Origin: Bacteroidales bacterium
Lineage (GTDB): Bacteria > Bacteroidota > Bacteroidia > Bacteroidales > F082
Direction: 5' to 3'
Assembly (NCBI GenBank): GCA_030683155.1
Contig: JAUXMV010000034.1
Location: forward strand, 1-55,426
DNA: 55,426 bases
Shown: one piece after another, positions 18,413 through 28,063 of the stretch
Layout: each line of letters starts with the position of its first letter
How positions within the stretch are numbered: the first letter of the stretch is position 1
Translations under genes and position numbers: made by a program
Notes under the pieces: generated by a model
Seen by the model: the letters and a program-made list of their open reading frames with translations, nothing else
Databases searched by the model: none
What the model was told of the DNA's origin: nothing

Positions 18413-19259
18413 CAGAAAAATAATTTCCCAGACTTTCATACTCATTTTTTAGTGACACATTATGCCATATGAGTTTCAGGAAGGTTGAAAATACTCATTT
18501 CACAATTTCTGAAACAGTATTCTAAATGAATTGGAGGTTACAGAGAAGAAATCTAAATCCCATTTCGGGAAATTTTATTCCCAATTCAGGAAAATATTTG
18601 TCTTGCATTATTCGATCAAAATTTATTCATCCACCCAACTGTTTCAACGAATAAAAAAAGCAAAGATTAATTGAAACATCAAAAACAATCAAGAAGAATG
18701 ATGGAAAATTGATTGTAAAAAATTGAAAAATCAAGTCATTTACATGAATGAATTCTTAATCACAATTTATAATTTGTTTTTTATCTTATTGATATAAAGT
18801 ATTTTAAAAAATTATTTCATTAAGAAATTTCATCAGATTTCAATAGTTAGGTAGATCTTTATTTTAAGATTGTGATCTAAGATCATGTTTCGAAACAATA
18901 GAAATTTAATTTTCTTCACGAGGTGATTTTCTACTTTTTTGTATCAGAACGATGAAAAATTAAAAATCATTTTAAAAAAAATGTCTTCATGAAATTTGAT
19001 GCTTTTCATGAAAAAAGTTCAAAAATAATTTCTCCCTGAATTTAATTTGCTCATTTTCAGTACTTCTTTTACTTATTTATAAATTTAGGCTTTCTTAGGT
19101 GTAAAAATTGAACTTTATTTCAAATTAAATAGCACTTCTTACTTTTGGAATAATTTAACCTGAAGATTTAACTCAAAAAAAAATCTTATCCTTACAGACA
19201 ATGAGTTTCAGCTAAGTGACTGATTAGATGGTATAATTTTTGATGATTTTGATTAGAAA
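18413..19259. other. Long AT-rich spacer upstream of cassette A1-B1
   Basis: The spacer is 847 bp with no credible coding frame. It contains a GGGAA-6-TTCCC inverted repeat at 18567-18582 and two palindromes centred on TTCATGAA at 18986-18993 and 19003-19014 (the second extended to TTTTCATGAAAA). No perfect TAnnTTTG box stands near the A1 start. It probably holds the control region of the cassette and perhaps an unrecognised small RNA; nothing more can be supported. Confidence 0.5.
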
Positions 19260-20834
19260 ATGATAATAGATATTAAACACTCAATTAATTTAGATTCGGT
19301 GAAATACTATAAAATTTACATACTCATTTTTATCACATCATTCTTAAGCTTTTCTATAAGCTATGACCTGAAATCTCAGAATGTTGCAAGCGAAAATTCA
19401 ATCGTTGATGACTTTTTTCAAAATGAAAAGTTTTCCTCAGACCAGGTGCAAATTAAACCTTTAAATTTTAATATCCGATTGGATATTGATCGTCTTAAAA
19501 AACTTCAGCCAGACCAGAGAGAAACAGAAGCCACTTATTTCTTTCCTGATACTATTTTAGTTTATTCAGTTGAGGAAAACCCAAAACGCTATAGTTACAT
19601 TTATTCTCAAACGGGCCAGCGACTCATATCTTTTATTAAGGAATTCCACAACAATGTTTGGGCTAATAAATCTTTTGAAAATTGTACATACGATGAATTT
19701 GGTAACTTACTCACATCAACATGGCAAAAGTGGGAAAATGGTGTCTGGATCAATACAACCAAATCAATTTACACCTATACTACTAATAGAAAGGTATTAA
19801 CCTACACTAATCAGCAATGGATCGGCTCATCTTGGGTCAATCAAAATAAAACCACAAACTCTTACGATCTTAGCAGCAATGCAGTAGCAATACTTAAAGA
19901 AACTTGGATATCAGGTGCTTGGACAAATGTTTCATATGAATTATACACTTTTGATTCGAACAACAACAGGCTAACAGGTTCACGTCAGGTATGGATTAAT
20001 GGTAGTTGGTTAAACAATCAGCAATACACATGGACTTACAATGCCAACAATACAATGCTGACCAGTGTAATTGAGAACTGGTCCAATGGTGATTGGACGT
20101 TTTTTTATAAAGAATCTTACATCTACAATAATTCAAATCAACCAACCCAAATCACAGGGCAATTGTGGAACGGATCTACCTGGACATTTAGCGAAAAATA
20201 TACATACACCTACAACACGCTTGGCTTTGTAACAATGGCTGTTGGTGAGCTATGGGAAAATAGCCAATGGAAATTTTTTGAAAGGGGTCAGTTTGGTCAC
20301 AATAATTTTGGAGGTATCCAATCCTCTCTTCACGAGCTATGGGTATCAAACAGTTGGATGAATGTAAACCTGAACAATTATACGTATGATGCAAATGGAA
20401 ACGCACTGATTTGTGACCTCTATCATTGGGATGGAAATTCCTGGATTCAAAATCAGGATGGAGTCATGAGACTATTCTATTCGAACAGCATCAATTCAAT
20501 GGATATTTTTGGTTATAAAGCTTTTGCAAGCTACACTTCCATTCAGGTAGGAATTCCAGATTCTGAAAGGGAAAATAAACAGACTTTGTCATTAAGCCCT
20601 AATCCTGCAAATGATAAAGTAATTCTTCATTTTGAATTAGCGAATGACGCTGAAACTGAAATATGTATCTATAACAACGGCGGGGTTAAAGTTCTTGAAG
20701 TGTTAAAAGGCAAGATGAATAAAGGCGAGAATCAAGTTGTCTTTTCTGTCATAGACCTTACTTCAGGGATTTATTTTATCCATTTAACAACAGGCAATAA
20801 AACAAGTCAAGCAAAATTAATGATAACGAAATAA
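19260..20834 (+). CDS. Cassette gene A1: T9SS cargo of W-rich ~31-residue repeats
   Basis: The 524-residue protein has a long n-region and a hydrophobic signal segment (about residues 20-36). It then has about nine repeats of ~31 residues following W-x-N-x-x-W-x-N-...-Y-T-Y-D-x-x-G-N, for example VWINGSWLNNQQYTWTYNAN. The repeats look distantly like YD/RHS-type beta hairpins. A type A T9SS domain ends it (LSPNPANDKVI, SGIYFIHLTTG). It is expected to be exported to the cell surface or medium. Gene B1 follows 42 bp downstream, and the same pair recurs at 23474-27816. Its function is unknown. Confidence 0.8.
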   Translation: MIIDIKHSINLDSVKYYKIYILIFITSFLSFSISYDLKSQNVASENSIVDDFFQNEKFSSDQVQIKPLNFNIRLDIDRLKKLQPDQRETEATYFFPDTILVYSVEENPKRYSYIYSQTGQRLISFIKEFHNNVWANKSFENCTYDEFGNLLTSTWQKWENGVWINTTKSIYTYTTNRKVLTYTNQQWIGSSWVNQNKTTNSYDLSSNAVAILKETWISGAWTNVSYELYTFDSNNNRLTGSRQVWINGSWLNNQQYTWTYNANNTMLTSVIENWSNGDWTFFYKESYIYNNSNQPTQITGQLWNGSTWTFSEKYTYTYNTLGFVTMAVGELWENSQWKFFERGQFGHNNFGGIQSSLHELWVSNSWMNVNLNNYTYDANGNALICDLYHWDGNSWIQNQDGVMRLFYSNSINSMDIFGYKAFASYTSIQVGIPDSERENKQTLSLSPNPANDKVILHFELANDAETEICIYNNGGVKVLEVLKGKMNKGENQVVFSVIDLTSGIYFIHLTTGNKTSQAKLMITK

Positions 20835-20876
20835 ATCGAAACTATAAATATTGAAACATTTTTAAATCCAACTATT

Positions 20877-23021
20877 ATGAAACGATTATTACAAATCAAA
20901 AACTTTACATTCATTTTCGCAATGTTTTTTGCCCTTAATTTGAATGTAATTGGACAAAATCCTGTTCCATACATCACAGTCATCCAACCAAGTGAAGCTG
21001 GAATCGAATGGATTATCGGGCAAACTTACCTAATTTCCTGGACCGACAATCTTACACAGCCAGTATTAATCGAACTGGCTAATTATGGTGTAACTCCAGC
21101 AACTTTTACAACAATTGCACCTTCTGTTCAAGGTTCAACCTACAGCTGGACAATTCCTAGCAGTATACCTCCCGGAGATAATTTCAAAATCAACATTTGG
21201 AGTACGGTGAATACCAGTCTTTTTGATGCTAGCAATAATGTGTTTTCAATTAAAACAAATTCTTCACAGTCTTATATAAAGGTTGAACAACCTAGTCTTC
21301 CAAGCATCACATGGGTAAGGGGAACATCAAATTTGATTTCATGGTCGACTAATGTACCTGGACCTGTAAATATTGAACTTGCAAACTATGGTTTAGCAAC
21401 GCCTACTTTTACAATGATCGCTACAGGTATTGAAGGTTCGACTTGGGTTTGGCCTATACCTGCAGGTCAAGCAGTAGGAACTAATTATAAAATTAATGTT
21501 TGGGGAAATAATAATACAATTGTTGGGCAAAGTGCCAACCCTTTTGCTATCGCTGCACATCAACCTGGTGGTACCATTTCAGTATTGCAACCAACTGCTG
21601 AGAACATTACATGGTTAAGAGGGTCCTCCTATTTAATTTCATGGCTGGACAATATTTCTGGTCCAGTAAATATTGAGCTAGCAAATTACGGAGTAGCAAC
21701 ACCAACATTTAACATGATCGCTACAGGTATAGAGGGTTCAACATGGGTATGGAATATTCCTGAGACTACATTCCCAATAGGAAATCAATATAAAATAAAT
21801 GTCTGGGGAAATAATAATACAATTGTGGGCTCCAGCGTCCACCATTTTACTCTTGCCGATTATCTTCCAGGTGGAAGTATTACAGTACTACAGCCAAGTG
21901 CTTTAGGCATTACCTGGTTAAGAGGAACATCAAATCTTATTTCTTGGAACCCAACAATTCCTGGTCCGTTTAATATTGAATTAGCTAACTTAAATGATCC
22001 TGATCCAAACAATCATTCTTATCACATGATCAAAACTGGAGTTGAAGGCTCAACATGGGTTTGGCCTATACCAGCCGAAACTTTTCCAGTTGGAACCAAA
22101 TATAAAATAAATGTTTGGGGAAGCAATAATACTATTGTGGGTTCAAGCACACAATATTTTGCATTAGCAAACTATCCGGCAGGTGGAACTATCGAAGTCC
22201 TTCAGCCTAGCGTTCCTCAAATTAAATGGCTAAGAGGCTCATCTAATCTTATTTCATGGAACCCGACAATTCCAGGTCCATTTAATATTGAGCTTGCAAA
22301 TTATGGCTTGGCAACTCCTACTTTTACTATGATTGCTACTGGTATTCAAGGTTCAACATGGGTTTGGCCTATACCTGCAACAACATTCCCTTTAGGAACT
22401 CAGTACAAAATAAATGTTTGGGGAAGCAACAATACTGTTGTAGGCTCGAGCGCTAATTTTTTCTCCCTTGTTGATACTCCCGGCGGCACTATAGATGTTA
22501 TTCAGCCTGATGGTGGTGAAACACTTTATATAGGAACCTCTTATTTGATCTCCTGGATTGATGACATTCCAGAAAATGTAAATATTGAATTAATTGGTGG
22601 AGTTACTTCGCCAATAGTGATACAGAACAATGTTGTTGGATCAACCACTGTTTGGAATATTAATAATCCAGCAATTCTACCCGGATCTAACTATAGAGTT
22701 AGAATATATAGTACAGTTAGCGGCGGTCCAGAAGGTGTGAGTGCCGGGACTTTTACCATTGCCCTTCTCCCACTCACCTTCACTGTTTATCCAAATCCTG
22801 CCAGTGATTATTTCACAGTTTTGTTTAACGAAGAAGCTAACGAAACATTTACAGTTCAACTATTTAACAGGCTAAATTTACCTATGCTAACAAGAACTGT
22901 CAATGCTGAATCATTGAAGGAATATAGAATCTCAACAGCTGACCTTCCAAATGGCGTTTATTTCCTGACCATTTCATCTGATAAAACCAAAAATACGCAG
23001 AAGATAATCGTTCAACACTAG
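20877..23021 (+). CDS. Cassette gene B1: six Kre9/KNH-like repeats, T9SS cargo
   Basis: The 714-residue protein has a signal peptide (about 1-26). Six ~100-residue repeats begin near residues 31, 132, 232, 333, 437 and 537. Each opens with a strand like ITVLQPS, followed by ITWLRGSSYLISW, and ends with YKINVWGNNNTIVG-type text. This matches the Kre9/KNH (Ser-Thr-rich GPI-anchored membrane protein, PF10342-like) Ig-type fold. A type A T9SS domain closes it (VYPNPASDYF, NGVYFLTI). The repeats are similar at the DNA level. It is probably an elongated surface or secreted fibre-like protein, co-transcribed with A1. The ligand is unknown. Confidence 0.8.
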   Translation: MKRLLQIKNFTFIFAMFFALNLNVIGQNPVPYITVIQPSEAGIEWIIGQTYLISWTDNLTQPVLIELANYGVTPATFTTIAPSVQGSTYSWTIPSSIPPGDNFKINIWSTVNTSLFDASNNVFSIKTNSSQSYIKVEQPSLPSITWVRGTSNLISWSTNVPGPVNIELANYGLATPTFTMIATGIEGSTWVWPIPAGQAVGTNYKINVWGNNNTIVGQSANPFAIAAHQPGGTISVLQPTAENITWLRGSSYLISWLDNISGPVNIELANYGVATPTFNMIATGIEGSTWVWNIPETTFPIGNQYKINVWGNNNTIVGSSVHHFTLADYLPGGSITVLQPSALGITWLRGTSNLISWNPTIPGPFNIELANLNDPDPNNHSYHMIKTGVEGSTWVWPIPAETFPVGTKYKINVWGSNNTIVGSSTQYFALANYPAGGTIEVLQPSVPQIKWLRGSSNLISWNPTIPGPFNIELANYGLATPTFTMIATGIQGSTWVWPIPATTFPLGTQYKINVWGSNNTVVGSSANFFSLVDTPGGTIDVIQPDGGETLYIGTSYLISWIDDIPENVNIELIGGVTSPIVIQNNVVGSTTVWNINNPAILPGSNYRVRIYSTVSGGPEGVSAGTFTIALLPLTFTVYPNPASDYFTVLFNEEANETFTVQLFNRLNLPMLTRTVNAESLKEYRISTADLPNGVYFLTISSDKTKNTQKIIVQH

Positions 23022-23040
23022 GTTGTTTCATTGAATAATT

Positions 23041-23085
23041 ATTTCGGCTCCTTTGCTCAATGGCAAAGGAGCCGATTTTTTTTCA
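23041..23085 (+). terminator. Rho-independent terminator after B1
   Basis: The stem ATCGGCTCCTTTGC-type pairs with GCAAAGGAGCCGAT around a short loop and is followed by eight T residues. It closes the A1-B1 operon, so A2-B2 needs its own promoter. Confidence 0.85.
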
Positions 23086-23473
23086 TTCCTCTTTTGAACA
23101 CATTATAAATCCTTTGCTAATGCATCGAAACAGGAATGATTAAACATTAACTGCAACAAAAGAAATAATCCAAATAATATCATTCTTCCAATTTTGACAC
23201 GCTTATAACGTTGATTCATTTTTTAAGTCACTTTATAATTCACTGAATATATTGACTTTAACTTTTCCCTAAATGCTTAATCAGGAAATTGAGAGAAAAA
23301 CCATCAGCTATTAAGCATCTTTTATCAATTTGGGAAAAAATTGTCCTGTTTTGGGAATTTTTAACCTACTATTATGAACGACTTCGTTTAGTTATTTTTC
23401 ATGTTTATAGTAACATAGCAAACCCGGTACATTTTTTGCTAATCAAACTCCAATTTAGCATAAGAGTACCTAA
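23086..23473. other. AT-rich spacer upstream of cassette A2-B2
   Basis: I see no credible gene; a 62-codon frame at 23289-23477 has no recognisable content. Two GGGAA elements occur at 23332 and 23353. No perfect -7 box is seen. It is the counterpart of the spacer upstream of A1, though the two do not align obviously by eye. Confidence 0.4.
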
Positions 23474-25030
23474 TTGAGGTTTTATTATAAATATCATACA
23501 GTGAAAGTGAACAAAGTACTTATTACAATTTTTGGTCTTTTTTTAAGCCTGAGTCTACCATCAGTAGCCTCAAATTTTGTTCCTACCACAAATTTTTCCT
23601 TTCATACCTACAATGAAATTCTTTACAATTCTGAGATTACATCAACACTTACAAATCAAAATTCGAGTTTAAAGATCCGTTTAGATATAAGTAGACTTGC
23701 CAATCTTCATCCAAAATCAATTGAGCAAAGAAATATTTATCATTTTCCAGACTCAGTTGTGATTTACTCAGTCGGACAAAATCCCAAACGATATATTTAT
23801 TTCTATTCTCAACAGAGTAATCTTCTTTCCACTTTAACTCAGTCTCTTCAAAACAATCAGTGGGTTAACTCGGCAATGGAATTGAATACCTATGATAATT
23901 TCGGTCGCAAAACAACTACCACATCTCAGGTTTGGCAAAATGGAAACTGGCAAAACATCGCCAATTCCTCCTATACATACAATTCCAACGGAAATGTTTT
24001 GTCCCAAATTACACAGTTATGGATTGGCTCTTCATGGGTGAATTCAGACAAAATAACCAACTCATATGATATCAATGGTAACAGAGTTGCATTCCTTACA
24101 GAAAAATGGATATCTAACAGTTGGACGAATCTTGCTTATGAACTCTATTTTTATGATCAGACAAGTAACTTGATCTCCGGAATACGACAAGTTTGGGCTA
24201 ATAACCAATGGATCAACGATCAACAGTATCTTTATAACTACGACGCAAACAGAAATCTGCTAAATCTAACCATACAAAGTTGGGCTAACAATATCTGGAT
24301 GAATTTTTACAAGGAGTCATACATCTATAATTTGTCCAACAAACCCGTTGAATACATAGGGCAGTATTGGCAAAACAACAATTGGGTCTTTGCCGAAAAA
24401 TATTCATACAGCTATGATGCTCTTGGTTATGTTCAAAATGCAGTTGGCCAGATCTGGCAGTCAAATCAATGGGTTAATCAGGAGAAAGGACAATTTTCCT
24501 ACAATAATTTCGGAGGTGTAGCACTTTCGCTTCATGAATTGTGGATTAATAATTCATGGTCAAATAAATCACTCTTGAATTACACTTACGATGTAAATGG
24601 AAACGCCATTACAACTGATTTATATAGTTGGAACGGCAACACATGGGTTCAAAATCAGGATGGACTGCTCGAACTGTTTTACTCTAACAGTATAAACACA
24701 TTATATTTTGTAGGCTATAAGGCATCTGCAAGTTACACCTCAATGTTGGTTCGTTTGGATTCGCAAGAAAGTATTCCTGTTGATTTTACATTTGCTCCCA
24801 ATCCAGCAAAAGATAACGTAATCATTACTTTTAATTCTGCTTTATCAGAAAAAGTTATAATCAATTTGATTAGTAGCAAAGGCGCAACATTAACCAGATT
24901 ATATGATGGTTATACTTTTAAAGGAGAATCATCTTTTAATCTTTCAACTTTCGAATATCCAGCCGGGATTTATTTCATACAAGTAATATCAGAATCGTAT
25001 TCAGGTACTAAAAAATTAATAATCAAGTAA
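23474..25030 (+). CDS. Cassette gene A2: paralogue of A1
   Basis: The 518-residue protein is a clear paralogue of A1: same W-x-N-x-x-W repeats (SWANNIWMNFYKESYIYN), same order, and a type A T9SS domain (FAPNPAKDNVI, AGIYFIQV). It lacks an ATG start. An in-frame TAA lies directly before the TTG at 23474, and the first in-frame ATG is deep inside the repeats. GTG at 23501 or 23507 would give a good signal peptide beginning VNKVLITIFGLFLSLSL. B2 follows 47 bp downstream. Its function is unknown. Confidence 0.75.
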   Translation: MRFYYKYHTVKVNKVLITIFGLFLSLSLPSVASNFVPTTNFSFHTYNEILYNSEITSTLTNQNSSLKIRLDISRLANLHPKSIEQRNIYHFPDSVVIYSVGQNPKRYIYFYSQQSNLLSTLTQSLQNNQWVNSAMELNTYDNFGRKTTTTSQVWQNGNWQNIANSSYTYNSNGNVLSQITQLWIGSSWVNSDKITNSYDINGNRVAFLTEKWISNSWTNLAYELYFYDQTSNLISGIRQVWANNQWINDQQYLYNYDANRNLLNLTIQSWANNIWMNFYKESYIYNLSNKPVEYIGQYWQNNNWVFAEKYSYSYDALGYVQNAVGQIWQSNQWVNQEKGQFSYNNFGGVALSLHELWINNSWSNKSLLNYTYDVNGNAITTDLYSWNGNTWVQNQDGLLELFYSNSINTLYFVGYKASASYTSMLVRLDSQESIPVDFTFAPNPAKDNVIITFNSALSEKVIINLISSKGATLTRLYDGYTFKGESSFNLSTFEYPAGIYFIQVISESYSGTKKLIIK

Positions 25031-25077
25031 GTATATAATAAACAAGTATAAATAGTAACAATTTTAAACTAACTCAC

Positions 25078-27816
25078 ATGAAACAACTATTACCCATCAA
25101 AAGCTTTGTATTTCTTACACTTTTGCTTTTTGCATTAAATGGAAATCTAGCAAGCCAACCATTTGTTCAGGTTCTCCAGCCCTCAGAAGCTAATATCTAC
25201 TGGGAAATTGGATCTACCAAACTTATCTCCTGGAACAGCAACTTTACTCAGCCTGTTAAGATTGATCTTTATAAAAACGGTGTATTCCATTCACCGGTAG
25301 TTGCTTCAACCACGGGTTCAACCTACGGTTGGCTCATTGACCCTCTTCTATTGGAAGGCAATGATTATTCTATAAGGGTAAGCAGTACTGTAAATGCCAG
25401 TTTTTTTGCTGAAAGTTCAAATTATTTTTCTTTGGTTTTATCGCTACCCGGTTCATTCATTCATGTTGAGCAACCTAACACCACTGGCATCAATTGGTTT
25501 CCGGGAACTGACAACTTAATTTCATGGAACAGCAATGCCTCCGGACTTTTCAAAATTGATTTAATCGATGAAGTTTTACTTACAACTACTCCAATAGCTA
25601 ATAATGTCGGAAACTCAACTTTTATCTGGTCAATTCCTGCATTATTTCCAACCGGAGAAAACTATAAAATCAAAGTTTCAAGCGTTTCAGATCCTGGTGT
25701 TTTTGATCTTAGCGACAACCCATTCTCCATTCTGACAACACCTTCAAATTCAACTATTGAAGTGCTCCAGCCAACAGCTCCCGGTATTAGCTGGCTAAAA
25801 GGTTCTTCCTATTTGCTTTCATGGATTGATGATGTTCCCGGTCCGGTAAACATTGAACTTTACAGTATAATTCCATTTACAGTTTCCAGTGACGATGCTT
25901 CAGATTATGCTACCTGGATTAGTGGCAATGATGAAGGAGACGGTTTTGGCCCGTGGGTTATTTCCTCTGATGCACCTACTGGAACAGCTGAAGCTTTCCT
26001 TGGAGATCCATCTTTATCATTTATCAATGGCATGGACAATCCTTCTTTTGGAATTGTAGCCTATTCAGCTGTTTCTGATTTAAACAATTACATCTATGCT
26101 GACAATACTTTTGATAATCCGTTGGAAGTTGGTAGCACATTCTCTTTTGACTGGGGTATCAGATGGTCAAGTGGTGAGAAAGGTTTTAAGATTTATTCAG
26201 GTGGTGTTGGAGCAAATGAATTAGTTCACTTATCTATCGAAGGCATTACAACTGAAATAAAAATCAATGGTGCAACAATGTTTTTAAATAACGGGGCGCT
26301 TCTTTCAGAAGTAATGAACCTCAATTTTGAATATATTTCTGAAACCCAGCTAAGGGTATATGGAACCGGACGTGATGGTATTGAGGCCTTTGATCAGATT
26401 ATTACTGTATCTGGTGCTCCAGATTCTTTCAGGTTTTATTCTAAAGGACAATTAGCAGCCAATTACCTAAACAGGGTTAATTACTTTGATAATTTCAAGA
26501 TTAAGAAACACACAATGGATATTGCATCAGGTGTTGTAGGTTCAACATATGTATGGACAATTCCTTCAGGCATCACAGCAGCAAACTCCAACTATAAAAT
26601 TAACATCTGGGATGAAACAGAAACAATTCTTGGACAGAGTTTGAATTATTTTTCAATTGTAAATAATCTCCCTGGAAGCTACATTACTGTCTTACAGCCT
26701 ACTGTCAATGGTATCACCTGGATACGAGGTTCCTCATATCTCATTTCATGGATTGATGATGTTCCGGGACCAGTAAACATTCAGCTTTATATAAACGGAT
26801 TACACCATGCAACTTTGGCCAGCAATGTAGTTGGATCTACCTGGGTTTGGAACATTCCTGCCCTAACCTATGCAGTTGGTTCCGATTACAAAATCAGGGT
26901 TGTTGCAAGCAATGGTGGTGTTTCAGATATGAGTGATTACAATTTTGCACTAGCTGACTTCCCTACAGGTGGCACAATTGAGGTTTTGCAACCAAACGTA
27001 AGTGGAATTAAATGGCTCAGAGGTTCTGCATACCTTATTTCATGGTTGCCTGATTTCTTGTCTGGCCCATCAAATATTCAATTATGGAAAAACAATGTTT
27101 TCCTTGCAACGCTTGCATCAGGTGTTGAAGGCACTACCTGGGTCTGGAACATTCCTGCATTAACATATCCTGTAGGCAATGATTACAAAATCAGGGTTTA
27201 TACCAACAATAACAGTGTGTATGGAGAAAGTGATTTCAATTTTGAGTTAGTCGATTCTCCAGGTGGAACCATTGAGGTTCTTCAGCCAAATGGAGGTGAG
27301 TTCCTTTACAAAGGCACTGGTTATCTGATTTCATGGATTGACGACATTCCTGAGGCTGTCAACATTGAATTGCACAGATATAATAACTTTGATGTGCATC
27401 AACAGACTTATCCTATAGCATCTGGTGTTGTCGGAACCACCCATATCTGGAATGTCTCAAATCTATTGCCAACAGATTCATACTACAAAATCAGGGTATT
27501 CAGTTCGACAATGGGTACAGTTGAAGATTTCAGTGACAACTATTTTACGATCACAGATCTTCCATTAACATTCTCGGTTTATCCTAACCCAGCCAAAGAT
27601 GTTGTCAATATTAAATTCGATGATTTAGCAAATGAAACCTTCACTGTTGAGCTGACTGACAGATTCAATCTGCTTGCAGCATCACCCAGAATTATTGACG
27701 CTTCATCGATGAAGGAAATGGCAATTTACACTGCTGAATTACCAAATGGGATCTATTTCCTTACCATCACTTCTGGAAAAACCAGAACCACTCAAAAGGT
27801 AATGATTCAAAGATAA
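25078..27816 (+). CDS. Cassette gene B2: Kre9/KNH-like repeats with a nested domain
   Basis: The 912-residue paralogue of B1 has a signal peptide and six Kre9/KNH-like repeats opening near residues 29, 126, 227, 535, 634 and 732. A type A T9SS domain closes it (about 830-912, VYPNPAKDVV, NGIYFLTI). The third repeat is interrupted after NIELYS (about residue 262) by about 215 residues of different character, including WVISSDAPTG, FSFDWGIRWSSGEKGF and NYFDNFKIK-type strands that resemble a LamG-like jelly roll. The Ig repeat then resumes at about 480 (VVGSTYVWTIPSGI). It is expected to be exported with A2. Confidence 0.8.
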   Translation: MKQLLPIKSFVFLTLLLFALNGNLASQPFVQVLQPSEANIYWEIGSTKLISWNSNFTQPVKIDLYKNGVFHSPVVASTTGSTYGWLIDPLLLEGNDYSIRVSSTVNASFFAESSNYFSLVLSLPGSFIHVEQPNTTGINWFPGTDNLISWNSNASGLFKIDLIDEVLLTTTPIANNVGNSTFIWSIPALFPTGENYKIKVSSVSDPGVFDLSDNPFSILTTPSNSTIEVLQPTAPGISWLKGSSYLLSWIDDVPGPVNIELYSIIPFTVSSDDASDYATWISGNDEGDGFGPWVISSDAPTGTAEAFLGDPSLSFINGMDNPSFGIVAYSAVSDLNNYIYADNTFDNPLEVGSTFSFDWGIRWSSGEKGFKIYSGGVGANELVHLSIEGITTEIKINGATMFLNNGALLSEVMNLNFEYISETQLRVYGTGRDGIEAFDQIITVSGAPDSFRFYSKGQLAANYLNRVNYFDNFKIKKHTMDIASGVVGSTYVWTIPSGITAANSNYKINIWDETETILGQSLNYFSIVNNLPGSYITVLQPTVNGITWIRGSSYLISWIDDVPGPVNIQLYINGLHHATLASNVVGSTWVWNIPALTYAVGSDYKIRVVASNGGVSDMSDYNFALADFPTGGTIEVLQPNVSGIKWLRGSAYLISWLPDFLSGPSNIQLWKNNVFLATLASGVEGTTWVWNIPALTYPVGNDYKIRVYTNNNSVYGESDFNFELVDSPGGTIEVLQPNGGEFLYKGTGYLISWIDDIPEAVNIELHRYNNFDVHQQTYPIASGVVGTTHIWNVSNLLPTDSYYKIRVFSSTMGTVEDFSDNYFTITDLPLTFSVYPNPAKDVVNIKFDDLANETFTVELTDRFNLLAASPRIIDASSMKEMAIYTAELPNGIYFLTITSGKTRTTQKVMIQR

Positions 27817-27840
27817 TCTTTAGTCAAGTAACTAAAAATC

Positions 27841-27880
27841 ATCCCCGATGTAAAAAATACTTCGGGGATGATTTTTTTAA
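27841..27880 (+). terminator. Rho-independent terminator after B2
   Basis: The stem ATCCCCGA / TCGGGGAT has a ~13-base A-rich loop and is followed by a T run. It ends the A2-B2 operon. Confidence 0.8.
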
Positions 27881-28011
27881 CCCAAAATACAAATATCAAT
27901 ATATCAATATTTTAGCTAAAATTTTCTTGAAAAATAAAACAGCTAAAAATAAAAAAACACCTAACTTGGTTATAAAAATCACACTAGAGTTTATTAATTC
28001 AAATAAAATTG

Positions 28012-28019
28012 TATATTTG
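28012..28019 (+). promoter_or_regulatory. -7 box TATATTTG for rplS
   Basis: TATATTTGC matches the -7 consensus and lies 44 bases before the ATG at 28064. A second T-rich stretch with TTTTGC lies downstream in the leader but lacks the TA at the right spacing. Confidence 0.5.
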
Positions 28020-28063
28020 CACTCATTTTTGAGTTTTGCACGACAATAAATATCTATCTTAAA

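Noticed and set aside
23289-23477. 62-codon frame upstream of A2
   Set aside because: No recognisable domain; it lies in an AT-rich spacer and overlaps the start of A2.
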